DNA from: Centrapalus pauciflorus
Taxonomy: Eukaryota > Streptophyta > Magnoliopsida > Asterales > Asteraceae
Length of the DNA stretch: 64,000 nucleotides
NCBI GenBank assembly: GCA_020465985.1
Contig: JAANYP010000849.1
Span: 392,658 to 456,657 of the forward strand
Direction of reading: 5' to 3'
Under the pieces are notes generated by a model. It saw nothing but the letters and a program-made list of their open reading frames with translations. It did no database searches and was not told the origin of the DNA. Below, one piece after another: positions 22,753-37,082 of the stretch (its first letter is position 1; every line of letters begins with the position of its first letter). The translations under genes were made by a program, and so were the position numbers.

Positions 22753-23096
22753 TGTTAGACATTTAATTTCGATCATGTGGACTTATTTTGTAATAACTAT
22801 TTTGTTGTTATTTAGTCTTGTATTTATTTCCTTTGTATTTATTTCCATGTAAAAGTCTAGGGGCCATTTATGTCAATGCTTCAAAGATAATTAAATGAGA
22901 CTATGAATAGCTCCTAGGGTTTAGTATTGTATTACACGGTTGAATATTCTCACAATAGTGCAGCCGCTAAAAGCATTTATTCTCTCAATATTCTTATTGT
23001 CTTCTTCATCATTTCCTAATTATTGAGCTTGATTCTTCTTGGGTTTTGATAAAGAAACATAAAGGTGCTAATTATTAAAGGGAATACATCATAACA
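22753..23096 (+). repeat. Copia A 3' LTR
   Basis: 344 bp, TGTTAGACAT to CATAACA, followed by the target duplication CATGG (23097-23101). Confidence 0.95.
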
Positions 23097-23101
23097 CATG
23101 G

Positions 23102-24411
<1,310 letters not shown>

Positions 24412-26183
24412 TAAGAAGACCCCCCCCTTACGGGGCAGTCTTAAGCGTCTAGGTCTAACATTATGCAACACGATATCAATCATAACTAAGATAGAGTAAT
24501 TAAGTTGCGGAATTAGAATTACAGTACAACTATTAGGATTAAGTTTAATACAAATTTTAGTACAGGCATATAAAGTTCAAATTAAAGTAATAAACATAAC
24601 TTCTATAAATCAAAGTAATTCTACCCAACCACCACAATCATTATTCTCGAAGCTGTACCCAAAGATTGTTTGAGTAGTGGTCTATGAAAACTTCAACTTG
24701 ATCTTGAAAGACCTAAGAACTAGGTCCAACAGGTGTTTTTCCTTTATCTTTTCCTGTAAAGAGATTTAACAACAACTGTAAGCAAGACTTAGCGAGATTA
24801 TAGATTTATCAGAATACATGCAATACAACAAGGCGGAATATGGGTATAACGTGATATAACTTGACTGCCGCCAATAGCCACGCAAGGATGAGACATAGTA
24901 ATAAGAGTTGGATGATGTCCAGGCCACACTCACACTTTTAGTGGAAGCTATCCACTCCATATTGGGCTAGCTACCAATAGACTACTTGGGGGAAGCATCA
25001 GAATAATCAACTACCAAGTTCAATAGAACTGGTAACATAAGCAAGGTCTATAACAATAGACCAACAATGCTAAATATGCTGAGCTGAAATCATCAGGTAG
25101 TGATGCAAGCAACGATGATAAGCATAAATAAGCAATGTCATGATAGCAATATCAGTTTGTAATAATAACTGAAATGAACTGTAAATACAATGTGTGCAGG
25201 ATGATCTATCATGATCCAAAAGGCATCATCGAACCATGGTGAGCACAGGTCACAATCCAGTTAAGCATAAATGAATGTCAATTAAGCTATGAACAACAAT
25301 ATGTCTCAACCAGAATCAAGCATGTAAAGTTGAATACCTATAACTCTATGTTTACTAAATTAAGCTGAGCTGTTGACTTTAGCTTTATCAAGCGGATTAA
25401 TATGCCACCTAAGTTATCTCAGGATTTCACTTTAAGCTTTGACTTTCTGGACTTGGCTTGGCTTTACAAACTCTGACCCACTTTCAATAACATTAGACTT
25501 TATTACTTTGTTCAGATTAATCTGAACCTGTCCAGAGTTTATCATTTGCAAGAACATAGGTTTAAGGCTTTTTCATAGCTTATCATGTCATATTAAACTT
25601 TGTTGAATCATCATTAAACTTTAAACTTTTATTGACATGATTTTGATAACTTATAAGCATTTATGCCTTTTTTCATGGACATATGTGACTTTTATGTCAT
25701 TTTAAGCTTTCATTTGTATATTTTGAATCCACATTAAGAGATATATGAACATCTCATGAACTTATTTGATGGTTGTATGTTCATATAATTACATGTATTT
25801 TCACTTAAACATGTATGTTTTATCGTGGTACTAAACATCATAAATTGTGAATAAAAATGTGATTTCAATTGCATTTATAACTCAGTTCACAGATACATAT
25901 GTTAAATGACTTGTTTGTATCATAATATCTTCTTTTAAGATTTAAACTAAAGGTTTATATATTTTGAACCTTATATCAATCCTAAGTGTGTTTTGACATC
26001 AAATTATAAAATTGATCACCTTTATATGTTCATATGCTTTCAATTTTTGATCACACTCACTTATGCTGTTTTACACACACTGCACACACACATACCCTAT
26101 TATATAAATCAAAGAAACTTGGTTGCTGTGAATTGTTACTTTATGTTCCCGTTGTGTGCAGGGCACACACCCACACCCGAGAC

Positions 26184-26248
<65 letters not shown>

Positions 26249-26300
26249 CTTGCTATTTCTATTTTGTACATCGACACACTCCCACAAACACACAACCGAG

Positions 26301-26366
<66 letters not shown>
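26184..26366. repeat. (TA)n and (CA)n microsatellites
   Basis: TA runs at about 26185-26231 and 26304-26366, with a CA run between. Apparent open frames here are repeat artefacts (poly Ile-Tyr). Confidence 0.95.
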
Positions 26367-26367
<1 letters not shown>

Positions 26368-26369
26368 AT

Positions 26370-26905
<536 letters not shown>

Positions 26906-26995
26906 CTTGCTATTTCTGCTCTAAATTCACAGCACACACATGCATGCATCAACCGAGAAACAAAACAAAAGAAAATAACAATGCTTGCTGTGACT

Positions 26996-27140
26996 GTTTC
27001 GGTAGGAAAGAAATTACCGAACCTTTCAAGGTTTCGGTAGGTATAGGGGTTTCGGTATTATCCTGTGGGTCTCGGTAGTTTAAATGAGTTTTTGGCTCGG
27101 TATGTTTCGGTAGTCCTAGGTTGTTCTCGGTAGTGTGGAT
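26996..27140 (-). repeat. TTTCGGTA motif array in the solo LTR
   Basis: TTCGGTA or CTCGGTA occurs about eight times (for example near 26999, 27033, 27051, 27072, 27092, 27104 and 27126), on the minus strand as TACCGAAA or TACCGAGA. It lies 0.77-0.91 kb from the LTR start, the same offset as the CCGAGATT array in the LTR of G. Confidence 0.7.
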
Positions 27141-27906
27141 TTCAGTATACATGCATCATACACGCATACTGCACTGTTATTTCCATTCTGTTTCCCCTTT
27201 TATTTTTGCAGCAAATAAGATAACTTAAAGGTTGTAGGATGCTTAAATTTGAGGGCTAAACACACATATGAAATCTTAGTTTTGGCCGAAGGCCATGTGG
27301 CCTTTTGGAATTAAAGCTTCAATTTTCTAACATGATAATTTAAACACTTAATTAAACATGCATGGGTTTCATTTTAAGTTTATAATACTAAACATAGGTT
27401 AATTTTTAATGTTTATGAAACTGATTTTGAGTTCTTAATCATCACAGTAGCCGTAGACTTCCTCTTGAACCAAAGAACAAATTAATTAAGATGAACATTT
27501 ACATTAAATATTTGTAAGATCTTGATGTTTGATTCTTGTTTGTAATTCCCTTGGCTTAATCTGAATTTTGTTGTGAAATTGATGAACTAAGTTGAAGGTT
27601 GAAGATGCCGTGAATGATGAATTGATGGTGCAGAGAGTTTGGTTTGGTTAGATGGTAGCTAAGCAAATGACCTCAATTTGAGGTATTTATATTTATTGAA
27701 TTTTATTAAATATACAATTTAACCCCTACACTTGATTTTATTACATCTCTTTTTAACTGATACTATATATTCAATATATACATATAATTAGCTTAATTAT
27801 ATATTTCCCATTACTTTAAAAAAATTACAAACAAATAATGGAATTAAATTACATTATTAACTCAAATACAGAAATTAAAAGTTAGGTTAGAAGCTAGGTT
27901 ATTACA

Positions 27907-28495
27907 CTATTGAACATGGTAGTTGATTACTCCGATGCTCCCCCCACGTAGTTTGCTGGTAGCTAGCCCAATATTGAGTGGATAGCTTCCAATAAAAGCA
28001 TGAGCGTGGCCTGGACATCATCCTACTCTTATTACTATGTCTCATCCTTGCGTGGCTGTTGGTGGCAATCAAGTTATATCACGCTTGTTACCAACATTCC
28101 GCCTAGTGTTAACTCACTAAGCCATTGCTTACAGTTGTTGTTGAATCTCTATACATGTAAAGATAAGGGAAAAACACCTGTTGAACCTAGTTCTTAGGTC
28201 TATCAAGATCAAGTGAAGCTTTATACCCTACTCAACGACCTATTGGTACAACATTGAATATGATATATGTGGTGGCTGGGTAGATTTGCTTTATGTATAA
28301 AGGTTATGTAATAGACTAGTCTTGTACCTTTATTAGTTTAATTTGAACTTTGTATGCTCGTACTAAATCTGTATTAAACTTACTGTAATTTGAATTACAC
28401 ACTTAATTACTCTATCTTAGTTATGATTTGATATTGTGTTGCCTAATTATGGGGCCTAGACGCTTAAGACTGCCCCGTAAGGGTTGGTCTTCACA
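27907..28495 (+). repeat. Element G 5' LTR, segment 3 (end)
   Basis: Similar to the inverted 24412-25035. It ends GGTCTTCACA, directly before GG and the primer-binding site, which fixes the LTR end. Confidence 0.8.
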
Positions 28496-28498
28496 GGA

Positions 28499-28511
28499 TG
28501 GTATCAAAGCC
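28499..28511 (+). other. Primer-binding site, element G
   Basis: TGGTATCAAAGCC, one mismatch from the initiator Met-tRNA complement TGGTATCAGAGCC, three bases after the LTR end. Confidence 0.9.
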
Positions 28512-28696
28512 CATAGTTTGAGTGAATCAAGTATTATGTGGGTAATACTTGATCTCAAAGTGAAGCAATACATAAGTATCAATCATTTAGGTGGTTTGAA
28601 CTAAGATAGGATGTACAGACTGTTAGGATGGGAATAAGGGTACATAGCTAAAAGTCTATAAACTGAAAGTTACATGATTTTTATTTTTCAATAAAG

Positions 28697-29820
28697 ATGT
28701 CTGGATCAGGTGATTTCCCTAACAACAAGACACCCCAGCAAATGTTTGAGATGGTACAACAACTGTTGGCACAACTAGCAGAACAACAAAATAAAAATAT
28801 GCAATAACCTTCAAGCCAGAGATGAGGCTGAAGCAAAAAAGACGAGCTGCTAAGAAAAATAAGAGAAAAGATAAGCAAATCCAAAACCAAGATTCTGATT
28901 CTGATAGCTTAATCCCAGATTCCCAAATAGAACAGCCAAAAGGCTGTAAGTTTAAAGATTTTAAAGCGAGTGGTGCCCTAAACTTTGAGGGTACGGTAAA
29001 CCAATTCCAGGCCTTGTACTGGATAAGCCATACTGAGGAAATCTTCAGTATCTTAGACTGCCACGAATCCAAGAAAGTTAAGTATGTGACTGCACTGTTT
29101 GTTGGCGCTGCTCGCGCCTGGTGGAAAGCACAAAAGAGCATTTATGCTGAGGATGTCATCAAGATGTTAGAGTGGAATCAGTTTCTCGATATGTTCCACA
29201 CAAAGTATTGTCCGGTTGATCAGCAAGACAAGATGGAAGTCCAACTAATGCAACTGACGCAAGGTACCAAGACAGTGGATGAGTATGAGCATGAATTTTC
29301 ACGGCTGTGTGGAAATTTTATTTATCAAGTAGGCACAGAGGAAATGAAGATGAATCGGTTTCGCGGAGGTCTTAATCCGAGGTACAGACACCCTATGAGC
29401 GCTATGAAGTATAAAGCTTATCTAGAGATGGTCGAAGCGGCTAGGCAGATAGAGAGGGAGTACTTAGAGTACGGTGATCAGCTCTTTGCTCCACAGACAA
29501 ATCCAACGTGCCCATCTTCACTGAAGAAACATCGATTCAACAAGTTTTTTAACCCCAACAAATTGAAGTCTCAGCAATCCCAACAATCTCGATAGTATAG
29601 CTTGCCCCAGAAATCTCAGGCCTATGCCTTCACTAATGAACCAAGATTCTGTAAACGATGCAAGAAATCACACATGGGACAGTGCAATCCTGATGATGTT
29701 ACGTGTTATGTGTGTGGCAAAATTGGCCACAGTAGTGAGGAGTGTCCCCAGCGAGGTCTCGAATGCGCTAAATGTGGAAAGCGTGGACACTCCATGTATC
29801 AGTGTTGTAGTGGACGTCGA
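28697..29820 (+). pseudogene. gag: Element G gag, Ty3/gypsy type
   Basis: A start at 28697 (MSGSGDFPNN) ends in a TAA within 40 codons. The main domain lies in another frame from about 28822. The retrotransposon Gag capsid domain spans about 28975-29470 (FEGTVNQFQALYWISHTEEIF, ARAWWKA, WNQFLDMFHTKYCP, KTVDEYEHEFSRL). A TAG at 29593 precedes three CCHC-type motifs in the same frame: CKRCKKSHMGQC, CYVCGKIGHSSEEC and CAKCGKRGHSMYQC. The protein would package element RNA. It is broken by a frameshift, a stop and a downstream partial duplication. Three zinc motifs in a row are seen in some chromovirus Gags. Confidence 0.85.
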
Positions 29821-29941
29821 AGCCAACCACAATTATCAGCCGGTGGTTCAACGATGAAGAGTTCGGCTGCAACGCCAACTGCTAGGACTCGAGCATTTCA
29901 TGTATCAGTGTTGTAGTGGACGTCGAAGCCAACCACAATTA
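29794..29941 (+). repeat. Short direct duplication at the gag-protease junction of G
   Basis: The segment beginning ATGTATCAGTGTTGTAGTGG at 29794 (about 44 bp) recurs at 29900. The offset of about 106 bases breaks the reading between gag and protease. Confidence 0.85.
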
Positions 29942-31671
29942 CATGCTCGAGTATTATTTGATTCCGTTGCGATTCGTTCCTTTATATCGACTGCTTTTGC
30001 TCAAAGACTGTCTAAATCTTCATCAAAGCTTTCTATTATACTTGATATTGAGACTGGCAGTAACAATTATGTTATGGCTGATTTTGTGTATCGAAATTGC
30101 ACTCTACTTGTCAACAACGTTGTATTCAACCTTGATCTTAATCCGATTCCATTAAAAGAGTTTGACGTCATTGTCGGGATGGACTGGTTGATGAATAGTG
30201 AAGCTACTATCGTCTGTAGACGGCCGAGTGTTGGAAATCAAAGGCGATAAATGAAAAGGTGCTCATTGTTTTATTTCTATTGAGAAAACGTGCAAATAAT
30301 TGTCTAAGGGTCACGAGTCCTATTTGTGCTATGTCTTATCTGAATCTGTCTCCGAAGACAGAGAGAAATCTGTTTCCAATATTCCAATCGTCTATGAGTT
30401 CCCAGACATATTTCCGGACGATATCTCTGGAGTGCCACCAGAACGTCAAGTCGAGTTCAGTATCGACTTAATTCCTAGTGAGGCTCCAATCGCCAGAGCT
30501 CCTTACAGACTTGCGCCTGCAAAGTTGCAGGAAATGTCAAAACAGTTGCAAGAGCTATTAGAGAATGTTTTAATAAGACCTAGTTCATCTCTGTGGGGTG
30601 CACCTGTCCTATTTGTTAAAAAGAAAAACAGAACTCTCCGTATGTGCATCGATTATTGTGAATTGAACAAAGTCACTATAAAAACAAGTATCCTCTTCCA
30701 TAATCAATGAGTTGTTTGATCAGTTACAGGGAGCAAGTTATTTCTCCAAAATTGATCTTCGTTCTGGGTATCATCAACTGAAAGTTAAAGAAGATGATAT
30801 CCCAAAGACAGCTTTTCAAACGAGACATGGTCATTACGAATTTCTCGTAATGCCATTCGGTCTAACAAATCCACCAGTGGTGTTCATGGATCTCATGAAT
30901 CGCGTGTGCAGACCAATGCCGGGCATGTCAATTAACGTGTTCATAGGCGATATTCTGATTTACTCCAAAACGGAGGCTGATCATGCCGTTCATCTGCGTC
31001 AATTGCTAGATTTATTGCGAGAAGAAAGACTCTATTAAAAATTTTTCCAAATGTGAATTCTGGCTCAGACAGGAATAAATCTTATATTGTCTTGAGTTTT
31101 TTCTTAAAAGTTCCTTATCTCAATAAAAACTTGAAAATTCTACCTGTGTTACTTTCATAGATTCAATTCCTTGTCCATGTCAGATCTGGCGAAGGTATTT
31201 CCGTTCATCCGCCCAAAGTCAAGGCTATTCAGAAGTGGCAAACACCTCGAAATACCTCTGAAATCTGAAGTTTCCTTAGATTGGCTGGTTACCACCGACG
31301 ATTCATTAAGGATTTCTCGAAGATTGTTGTACCACTTACAATGCTAACACGAAAAAAAAATACTCCTTTCGTATGTCTGATAAGCAGCAAAGGCTATCGA
31401 AACATTGAAGCAAAATCTCATTCAAGCGCCAATCCTAGCCTTACCAGAGGGCAATGATGACTTCGTTGTATATAGCGATGCATATAGTACAGGTTTAGGT
31501 CGTGTCCTCATGCAAAGGGGAAAAGTCATTGCCTATGCTTCAAGGCAATTGAAAGATTACGAGAAAAGTGCACCAACTCATGATCTTGAGTTGGCTGCCG
31601 TTACCTGTGCACTGAAAATTTGGCATCAGTATCTCTATTGTACTAAGTGTGAGCTTTATATTGTAATGTAA
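29942..31671 (+). pseudogene. pol: Element G protease, reverse transcriptase and RNase H start
   Basis: The protease box near 29950 reads ARVLFDSVAIRSFIS, with V where the aspartic protease DSG/DTG normally has G. RT spans about 30390-31035 in two frames: FPDIFPDDISGVPPERQVEFSID, YRLAPAKLQEM, WGAPVLFVKKKN, MCIDYCELNK, FSKIDLRSGYHQLKV, FLVMPFGLTN, then VFIGDILIYS, where the catalytic YVDD/FIDD has Gly for the first Asp. RNase H begins at 31405 (ILALPEGNDDFVVYSDAYSTGLG, ASRQLKDYE, THDLELAAV). The gene stops at 31671 inside RNase H, where copia B is joined, and resumes at 37851. Lost catalytic residues and frameshifts make it inactive. Confidence 0.9.
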
Positions 31672-31769
31672 AATACGAATTGATCAATATATTCTCTGAT
31701 CTTTCATATGGTATCACTCTCCATAACATACATCTTCCCCTTTTATCTTTGCCCTCCTCACCGGAAACA

Positions 31770-32717
31770 ATGTCCGACGAAGAAAATGTCGTTATCAACC
31801 AATCAATGATTATCAACCAGTCAATGAAGGACCTCACAATCGTGTCCTTCCCGGGTACTCTCAAACTCACCACAACCAATTACCTAGGATGGAAAACCCA
31901 AATCGAAGCCATTCTTCACGGCTTAGATCTACACAAGTACATCGACGGCACCTGCAAACCTCCTTCTCCCGCTGTTGCTGATGACGGAACAACCACCCCC
32001 CACAAAGATTTTCAGCAATGGTTTCGTCAAGATAGGCTTCTGTTCGGTGCACTCGTAGGAAGCCTTTCACCTCCGATCGTACCACTCATAACCAATACTA
32101 CGTCGTCATATGAAGCATGGAAAACATTGGCCAGCACGTATGCTTCACCATCTCGTGGACATATAAAACAATTGCAACACCGCTTAAAACAACTCTCAAA
32201 AACCCCAACACAATCAATAACGGAATACATGCAATGTATAAAAACCGTTGTTGATGAGCTCGCCATTCTCGGCAAAAAGATGGATGATGAAGATGTCATC
32301 GATACCATTCTCGATGGGCTTGATCAAACCACCTACAAGCCAATACTTGATGCCGTACATGCCCGAGATAAGCCGATTTCCTTCACTGAATTACATGAAA
32401 AACTCATCAACCACGAATTATCCTTGGCTCAACAAATGAACAATAGCGGGATTCATCAACCCGCATCAGTTTTCTATGTTCAAAACAAAGGCAACAATAA
32501 ATCATCTTGGAACGACTCACGCCAATCTAATTCACGGCAATACAATGGCACCTCCAATTCTCAATTCAATGCATATTACCTGCTCCCAATGGACCACAGA
32601 TCCTTGGAAAATGCCAATGGGGTTATCAAAAAGGACATTCTCTACACAATTGTTCTATTTTTAAACAAACTAACCCTACCATTGTTGTTCATTCTTATAA
32701 TAAATTTTCACAGGTAA
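31770..32717 (+). pseudogene. gag: Copia B gag
   Basis: The ATG at 31770 opens 315 codons. Near residues 30-60 is SFPGTLKLTTTNYLGWKTQIEAILHGLDL, the N-terminal copia Gag pattern. A UBN2-type helical capsid region follows to about residue 215 (WFRQDRLLFGALVGSL, AWKTLASTYASPSRGHIKQLQHRLKQL, YMQCIKTVVDELAILGK). The zinc knuckle is in a different frame at 32612 (CQWGYQKGHSLHNC, second Cys replaced by Gly), so a frameshift between about 32530 and 32610 separates capsid and knuckle. In the family the protein forms the particle and binds RNA. It is probably non-functional. Confidence 0.85.
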
Positions 32718-35073
32718 AAGGTGCTCAAGTCCATATAATGCACACTCCAGACATCAACTCCACAAATTGGTTGTTTGACTCAGGAGCATCCCACCATGTA
32801 ACAAATAACCTGAACAATCTCTCTCTCCATGCACCATATGACGGAACGGAAGAGCTTGTTATTGGTGATGGTTCGTGTTTACAAATAACTCATATTGGCT
32901 CTCTTACTAATCACACCACTCACACCTCTTTCACACTAAAAAATGTCTTATGCGTACCTTCCTTGTCTAAAAATATTATCTCTATATCTCGTCTTTGCAC
33001 CGACAATAACATTCTAATTGAATTTTTCTCTTCCATATTTGTCATTAAGGATCGAGCAACTCAAACACCTCTCTTCCAAGGCTCGGCAATCAAAGGCATG
33101 TATGAATTACGATATCCTCTCACACCATCGGTCTTCTACATGCAACCAACCTCTACCACAACTTGGCATCATCGTCTAGGTCATCCCAACAACAAAGTTT
33201 TTAAATTATTGTCTTCAGTTGTTTCTTTTAATTCCAACTCTGATGAAAGTTGTAATGCTTGTCATATCGGATAAGAGTCATCGTTTGCCCTTCAATAAAA
33301 CCTCCCTCACTTCCACCGCACCACCCGATTTAATTTTTTCGGATGTATGGTGTTCTCCCATTGAATCTTTTGACAACTACAAATATTACATAATTTTTGT
33401 TGATCATTTCACCAAATACATATGGCTATATCCTTTAAAACGCAAATCAGACTCTTTTTCTACCTTTGTTCGCTTCCAAAATCTAGTAGAAAACTATTTT
33501 CAAAAGAAAATAAAACAATTTTTCTCGGATAACGGGGGTGAATACATTAAACTCGCCTCCCACTTCTCCGCTTGTGGCATATCTCATCTCACATCACCGC
33601 CACATACTCCCGAACACAATGGATATGCGGAAAGACGTCATCGCCATATTGTAGAAACCGGACTCGCTCTACTCTCTCATGCCCACTTACCCGTAACATT
33701 TTGGCCATTTGCCTTTACAACTGCAGCTTATCTAATCAATCGACTCCCCACTCCAACCCTTCAAAATGCTTGTCCATATTTTAGACTCTTCAACAAACAA
33801 CCCAACTACAACAAGGTCAGAAGTTTTGGGTGCTTATGTTACCCATGGCTTCGTCCTTATTCTCCTCTCAAACTACACCCTAGTTCTACCCCCTGTATTT
33901 TTGTTGGTTATTCCCCCACCCAAAGTGCATACTATACATACAACCCCACAACCTCCAAATTATACACTTCAAGACATGTAGTCTTTATAGAAACAGAATT
34001 TCCATTCAATAAACTCACTGCCACACAATCACCAAATTACTTCAAATGCTCTAATTAGACCACAATATTCTTACCACAACTTCAGCCAAATACCTCGAAC
34101 CACCATCCAATAACCACAACCCAAAATAACACCACCACTTCCCATAATACAATACCACCCTCATCCTCCCCCTCTACAATCCCTCCTCATAACACCACCA
34201 CCACCTACGACAATACGATACCCCATTCCTCCTCTACCATCACTCCTGATAATCCCCAAACTTCAAGACCTCACACTCGAAACAATCCCAAACCAAACAC
34301 TAATTACTATAATTCTGATTATCTCCTTTTCAATGCCTTCTCTACTCATCCCACTGAACCCCCTACTATAACTCATGCTTTAAAAAGTCCAGCTTGGCGT
34401 CGTGCAATGCAAGATGAATTTGATGCATTGGAATGAAACAAAACATGGCAACTTGTCCCTTCCTCTCTCGCACCTAATCTTGTTGGTTGTAAATAGGTAT
34501 TTCGGACCAAATATAACCCAGATGGATCGGTTGAACGTCTCAAGGCACGTTTAGTTGCCAAAGAATTCCATCAACGACCGGGCATCGACTATGTTGAAAC
34601 GTTTAGCCCCGTAATCAAACCCGTCACTCTACGACTTATTCTATCTCTTGCAATCTCCCAAAAATGGTGTTTGCGGCAATTAGACATTAATAACGCTTTC
34701 TTACAAGGAAATCTCAATGAAGATGTCTACATGTCCCAACCACCAGGTTTTGTCAATTCCTCATTTCCCAACCATGTTTGCAAACTAAACAAAGCTATCT
34801 ATGGCCTGCGTCAAGCTTCACGTGCTTGGTACGATGAATTAAAAACATATCTCATTTCTCAAGGATTTCAACCAACAATATCTGACTCCTCCCTCTTCAC
34901 CCTCAAAATCGGCTCCTCTCCAATTTTCATTCTTGTATACGTAGATGACATCATCGTCACAGGCCCCTCACCCACTCTCCTGAAAAAGTTCATAAACCTC
35001 CTAGCTCTCAAATTTTCCCTCAAAGACCTAGGACAACTATCATACTTTCTTGGTATTCAAATCTTACCCCACC
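32609..35073 (+). pseudogene. pol: Copia B pol: protease, integrase, partial RT
   Basis: The knuckle frame continues into the protease (NWLFDSGASHHVTN, ~32765) and the GAG-pre-integrase region (TTWHHRLGHPNNK, ~33160), then shifts frame near 33270. The integrase core at 33290-34058 keeps FSDVW, VDHFTKYIW, FFSDNGGEY and PEHNGYAERRHRHIVE, and ends with FVGYSPTQSAYYTYNP. The spacer is Thr/Pro/Asn-rich. RT begins near 34385 (AWRRAMQDEFDALE) with TGA at about 34434 and TAG at about 34495. It then reads DINNAFLQGNLNEDVYMSQP, YGLRQASRAWYDEL and YVDDIIVTG up to SYFLGIQI. RT end and RNase H are missing. Several single lesions interrupt otherwise well-preserved domains. Confidence 0.9.
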
Positions 35074-37082
35074 TGTGACACCCTTGCCACAACAACCACC
35101 ATTTACAAACACCCAGGATTTAATCACCAACATACAAATACATAATGATCTGATAACCTAAATTAAGTGCGGAAGCAATAAAAACACATAATAAAAGTAG
35201 TACAACAGTGTCAAACACCCTACGGTGCTACAAGGTACCAAATCTAAGTCTACATGCCCAATACAATTATTACAACATCCAGAATATAATATAACATTGT
35301 CCCAAGCATGATTACCGATTATACAGTACCAAATCTTCCAAATCTTCACAAATGACTTAACTAGAAGGTCCGGCGGTAGACTTCCCCTTTCCTGTAAAAT
35401 AAAAATAAACAACTGGGGAATAAGCGGATGCTTAGTGAATACAAAGATTACGCATTTTATAAATTTTTATGAAGCCCAAGGGTAAAACCGATGACAAACA
35501 TCGTATACCCTCTTCGTACACCAAGTACGGACCAGAGCCGCAGCCCCTTCGAGCCCAAAGCTCGACATTAAACATACCATCTGAGACAAACGTACGATCG
35601 GGGATGACATACTGCCTACCAGAACCTCGGAGGGATCAACTCCAGGTCATATAGCGCAGTAACATCAGAGTAATCGATGCGACCCACCGGTCCATCACAA
35701 GATGCACAACAATCGAACGGACATGCAATAAGTAAGAATGTGCATCTAAATCTACGCAAGTTAGTAGAATTCCAAACAAATCATGAAGCAACAGGTCTCA
35801 GCAGGCAAAGCTTAACATAAAACAGATATAAACATGTGAAATCTACTGTACTCACAGTGGGTGCGTAATTAAACTTTTAACCGATATTATTTCTCCTCGG
35901 GCTTTCAACCGGATCCACCAAGTACCCCACTGTGGGTTAAACAACACCACAAGGGACCTGTTAAATTAGTTGCAACAATACCTCGAGTCAAAAACTGTTT
36001 AAATTCATAAGACCAAGTTTCGTAAGTTTTGCAATATTTTTCCCCCATTTCGGGTCCATGTCCAAATTCGAACCGTAACTAAGTTTGATCCTAACTCAAG
36101 TTCACACCTTATCCTTTGAATAACTCTTGTTATTTATGTGTTGTTTATGTGTTTCATTCAAAATATTCGAGTCTAAAGAGTGGGTTTCAATTTTTAGGCT
36201 TCAAATTCGAATTTTAGGGGCTAAATTCGAATTTCCCTTCGATTTTAAGGCTAAACTCGAACATATAGAGATAAATTCGAACCATATTCGAATTTAGGGA
36301 CATAAACTCGAATTCCATGTGTTAAACTCGAATACATGCTCGAATTTAGTACAAAAATCGAGTTTGTTCTTGCATTTCGACTGTGTTCTTGGTATTTTCA
36401 AGTTTGTTCATCTTACAACTTTAAAACATGCCTTTCTAAGCCTAAAATCACCGATATAACATGTATGATACCTAGGTTCCATTCTATTACACATATACTA
36501 TCATATTCTTGCAAGATTTCAAGCAAAACTAGCTCTAAATCACATAAAAAGACAGATTCGAATTTATGTTCTTCAAAACCGAAACACAAAATCTTAAAAG
36601 AGTCTATTCTTACCTCAATCCGTACGAAATTAAGAATCCAACCGTAGATTGTTGTAGTACTCCTCGAGATCTTTCCGATGACGTATAAATCACGATAATC
36701 GGCGGGTCGGTTTGTGAGATAGTCTAGAGAGAAGTAGAGAGAATTTCTAGAGAGAGAAAGTAGAGAGAGAGAGAGAGAGTGAAATGAAAATGAATGGCCT
36801 TTTAACCTTTTTATTCAACTTTCATCATTTTTGCACATTTCACCCCTCAACTTAACCTTTTCCATAAAATACTGATTTATTCTTAAATTTATCATTTCTA
36901 ACTCTTATCATTTATAATACTCCATAATGATAATTATCAATTCTCAAACTTCGTAACTTCTTAAAATAGCAACAAACTTTAAATATCCTCAAATACATAA
37001 TAATTGCTCAAAATTCAACTTAAATATAAATTATCCGCCTAATTAATTCCAAATTACAGTAATTGAATTTGAGGATGTTACA
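35074..37082 (-). repeat. 3' LTR of inverted gypsy fragment F, 2.0 kb
   Basis: On the minus strand it starts TGTAACATCC at 37082 and ends GGGTGTCACA at 35074. It directly follows, on that strand, the end of a gypsy integrase gene, so it is a 3' LTR and not a solo one. A GA/CT-rich stretch lies at 36727-36782. LTR H (60816-62780) starts the same way and has a similar CT-rich stretch and motif array at matching offsets. No target duplication is found at the copia B side. Confidence 0.75.
36060..36370 (-). repeat. AATTCGAA motif array in LTR F
   Basis: ATTCGAA, CTCGAA and TTCGAATTT variants repeat about a dozen times (for example near 36068, 36187, 36206, 36224, 36236, 36254, 36276, 36287, 36308 and 36330). 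The array lies 0.7-1.0 kb from the LTR start. The offset matches the TTCGGACC array of LTR H. Confidence 0.7.

Larger units (their letters stand above)
8961..23096 (+). mobile_element. Ty1/copia element A, 14.1 kb, with extra 3' gene (ORF3)
   Basis: Complete ends: LTRs at 8961-9305 and 22753-23096, with target duplication CATGG at 8956-8960 and 23097-23101. The internal order is primer-binding site, motif array, gag, coiled-coil gag extension, protease, integrase, RT, RNase H, possible internal promoter, second motif array, ORF3 and polypurine tract. By eye the LTRs differ at about nine substitutions and a one-base indel over 344 bp, roughly 2.6%, so this is a moderately old insertion. The first half of RT is deleted and gag, pol and ORF3 carry many stops. 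Size, the purine tract AAAGGGGGAG and a gene after pol recall the SIRE/Maximus group of copia, but I could not settle the lineage. Confidence 0.9.
31672..35073 (+). mobile_element. Copia element B (Ale/Retrofit-like), truncated both ends
   Basis: It runs from the leader to mid RT in plus orientation. A degenerate primer-binding site, TGGTATCACTCTC, lies near 31709-31721. Almost no 5' LTR remains before it. The element stops abruptly at 35073 inside RT, where an inverted gypsy LTR begins. Compared with copia A, C and D it is a different lineage with a short gag, no long gag extension and no ORF3 in the part present. No target duplication is visible. Confidence 0.8.

Noticed and set aside
36336..36647. 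Open frame in LTR F
   Set aside because: Lies on the strand opposite to the element within its LTR and partly covers the AATTCGAA array.
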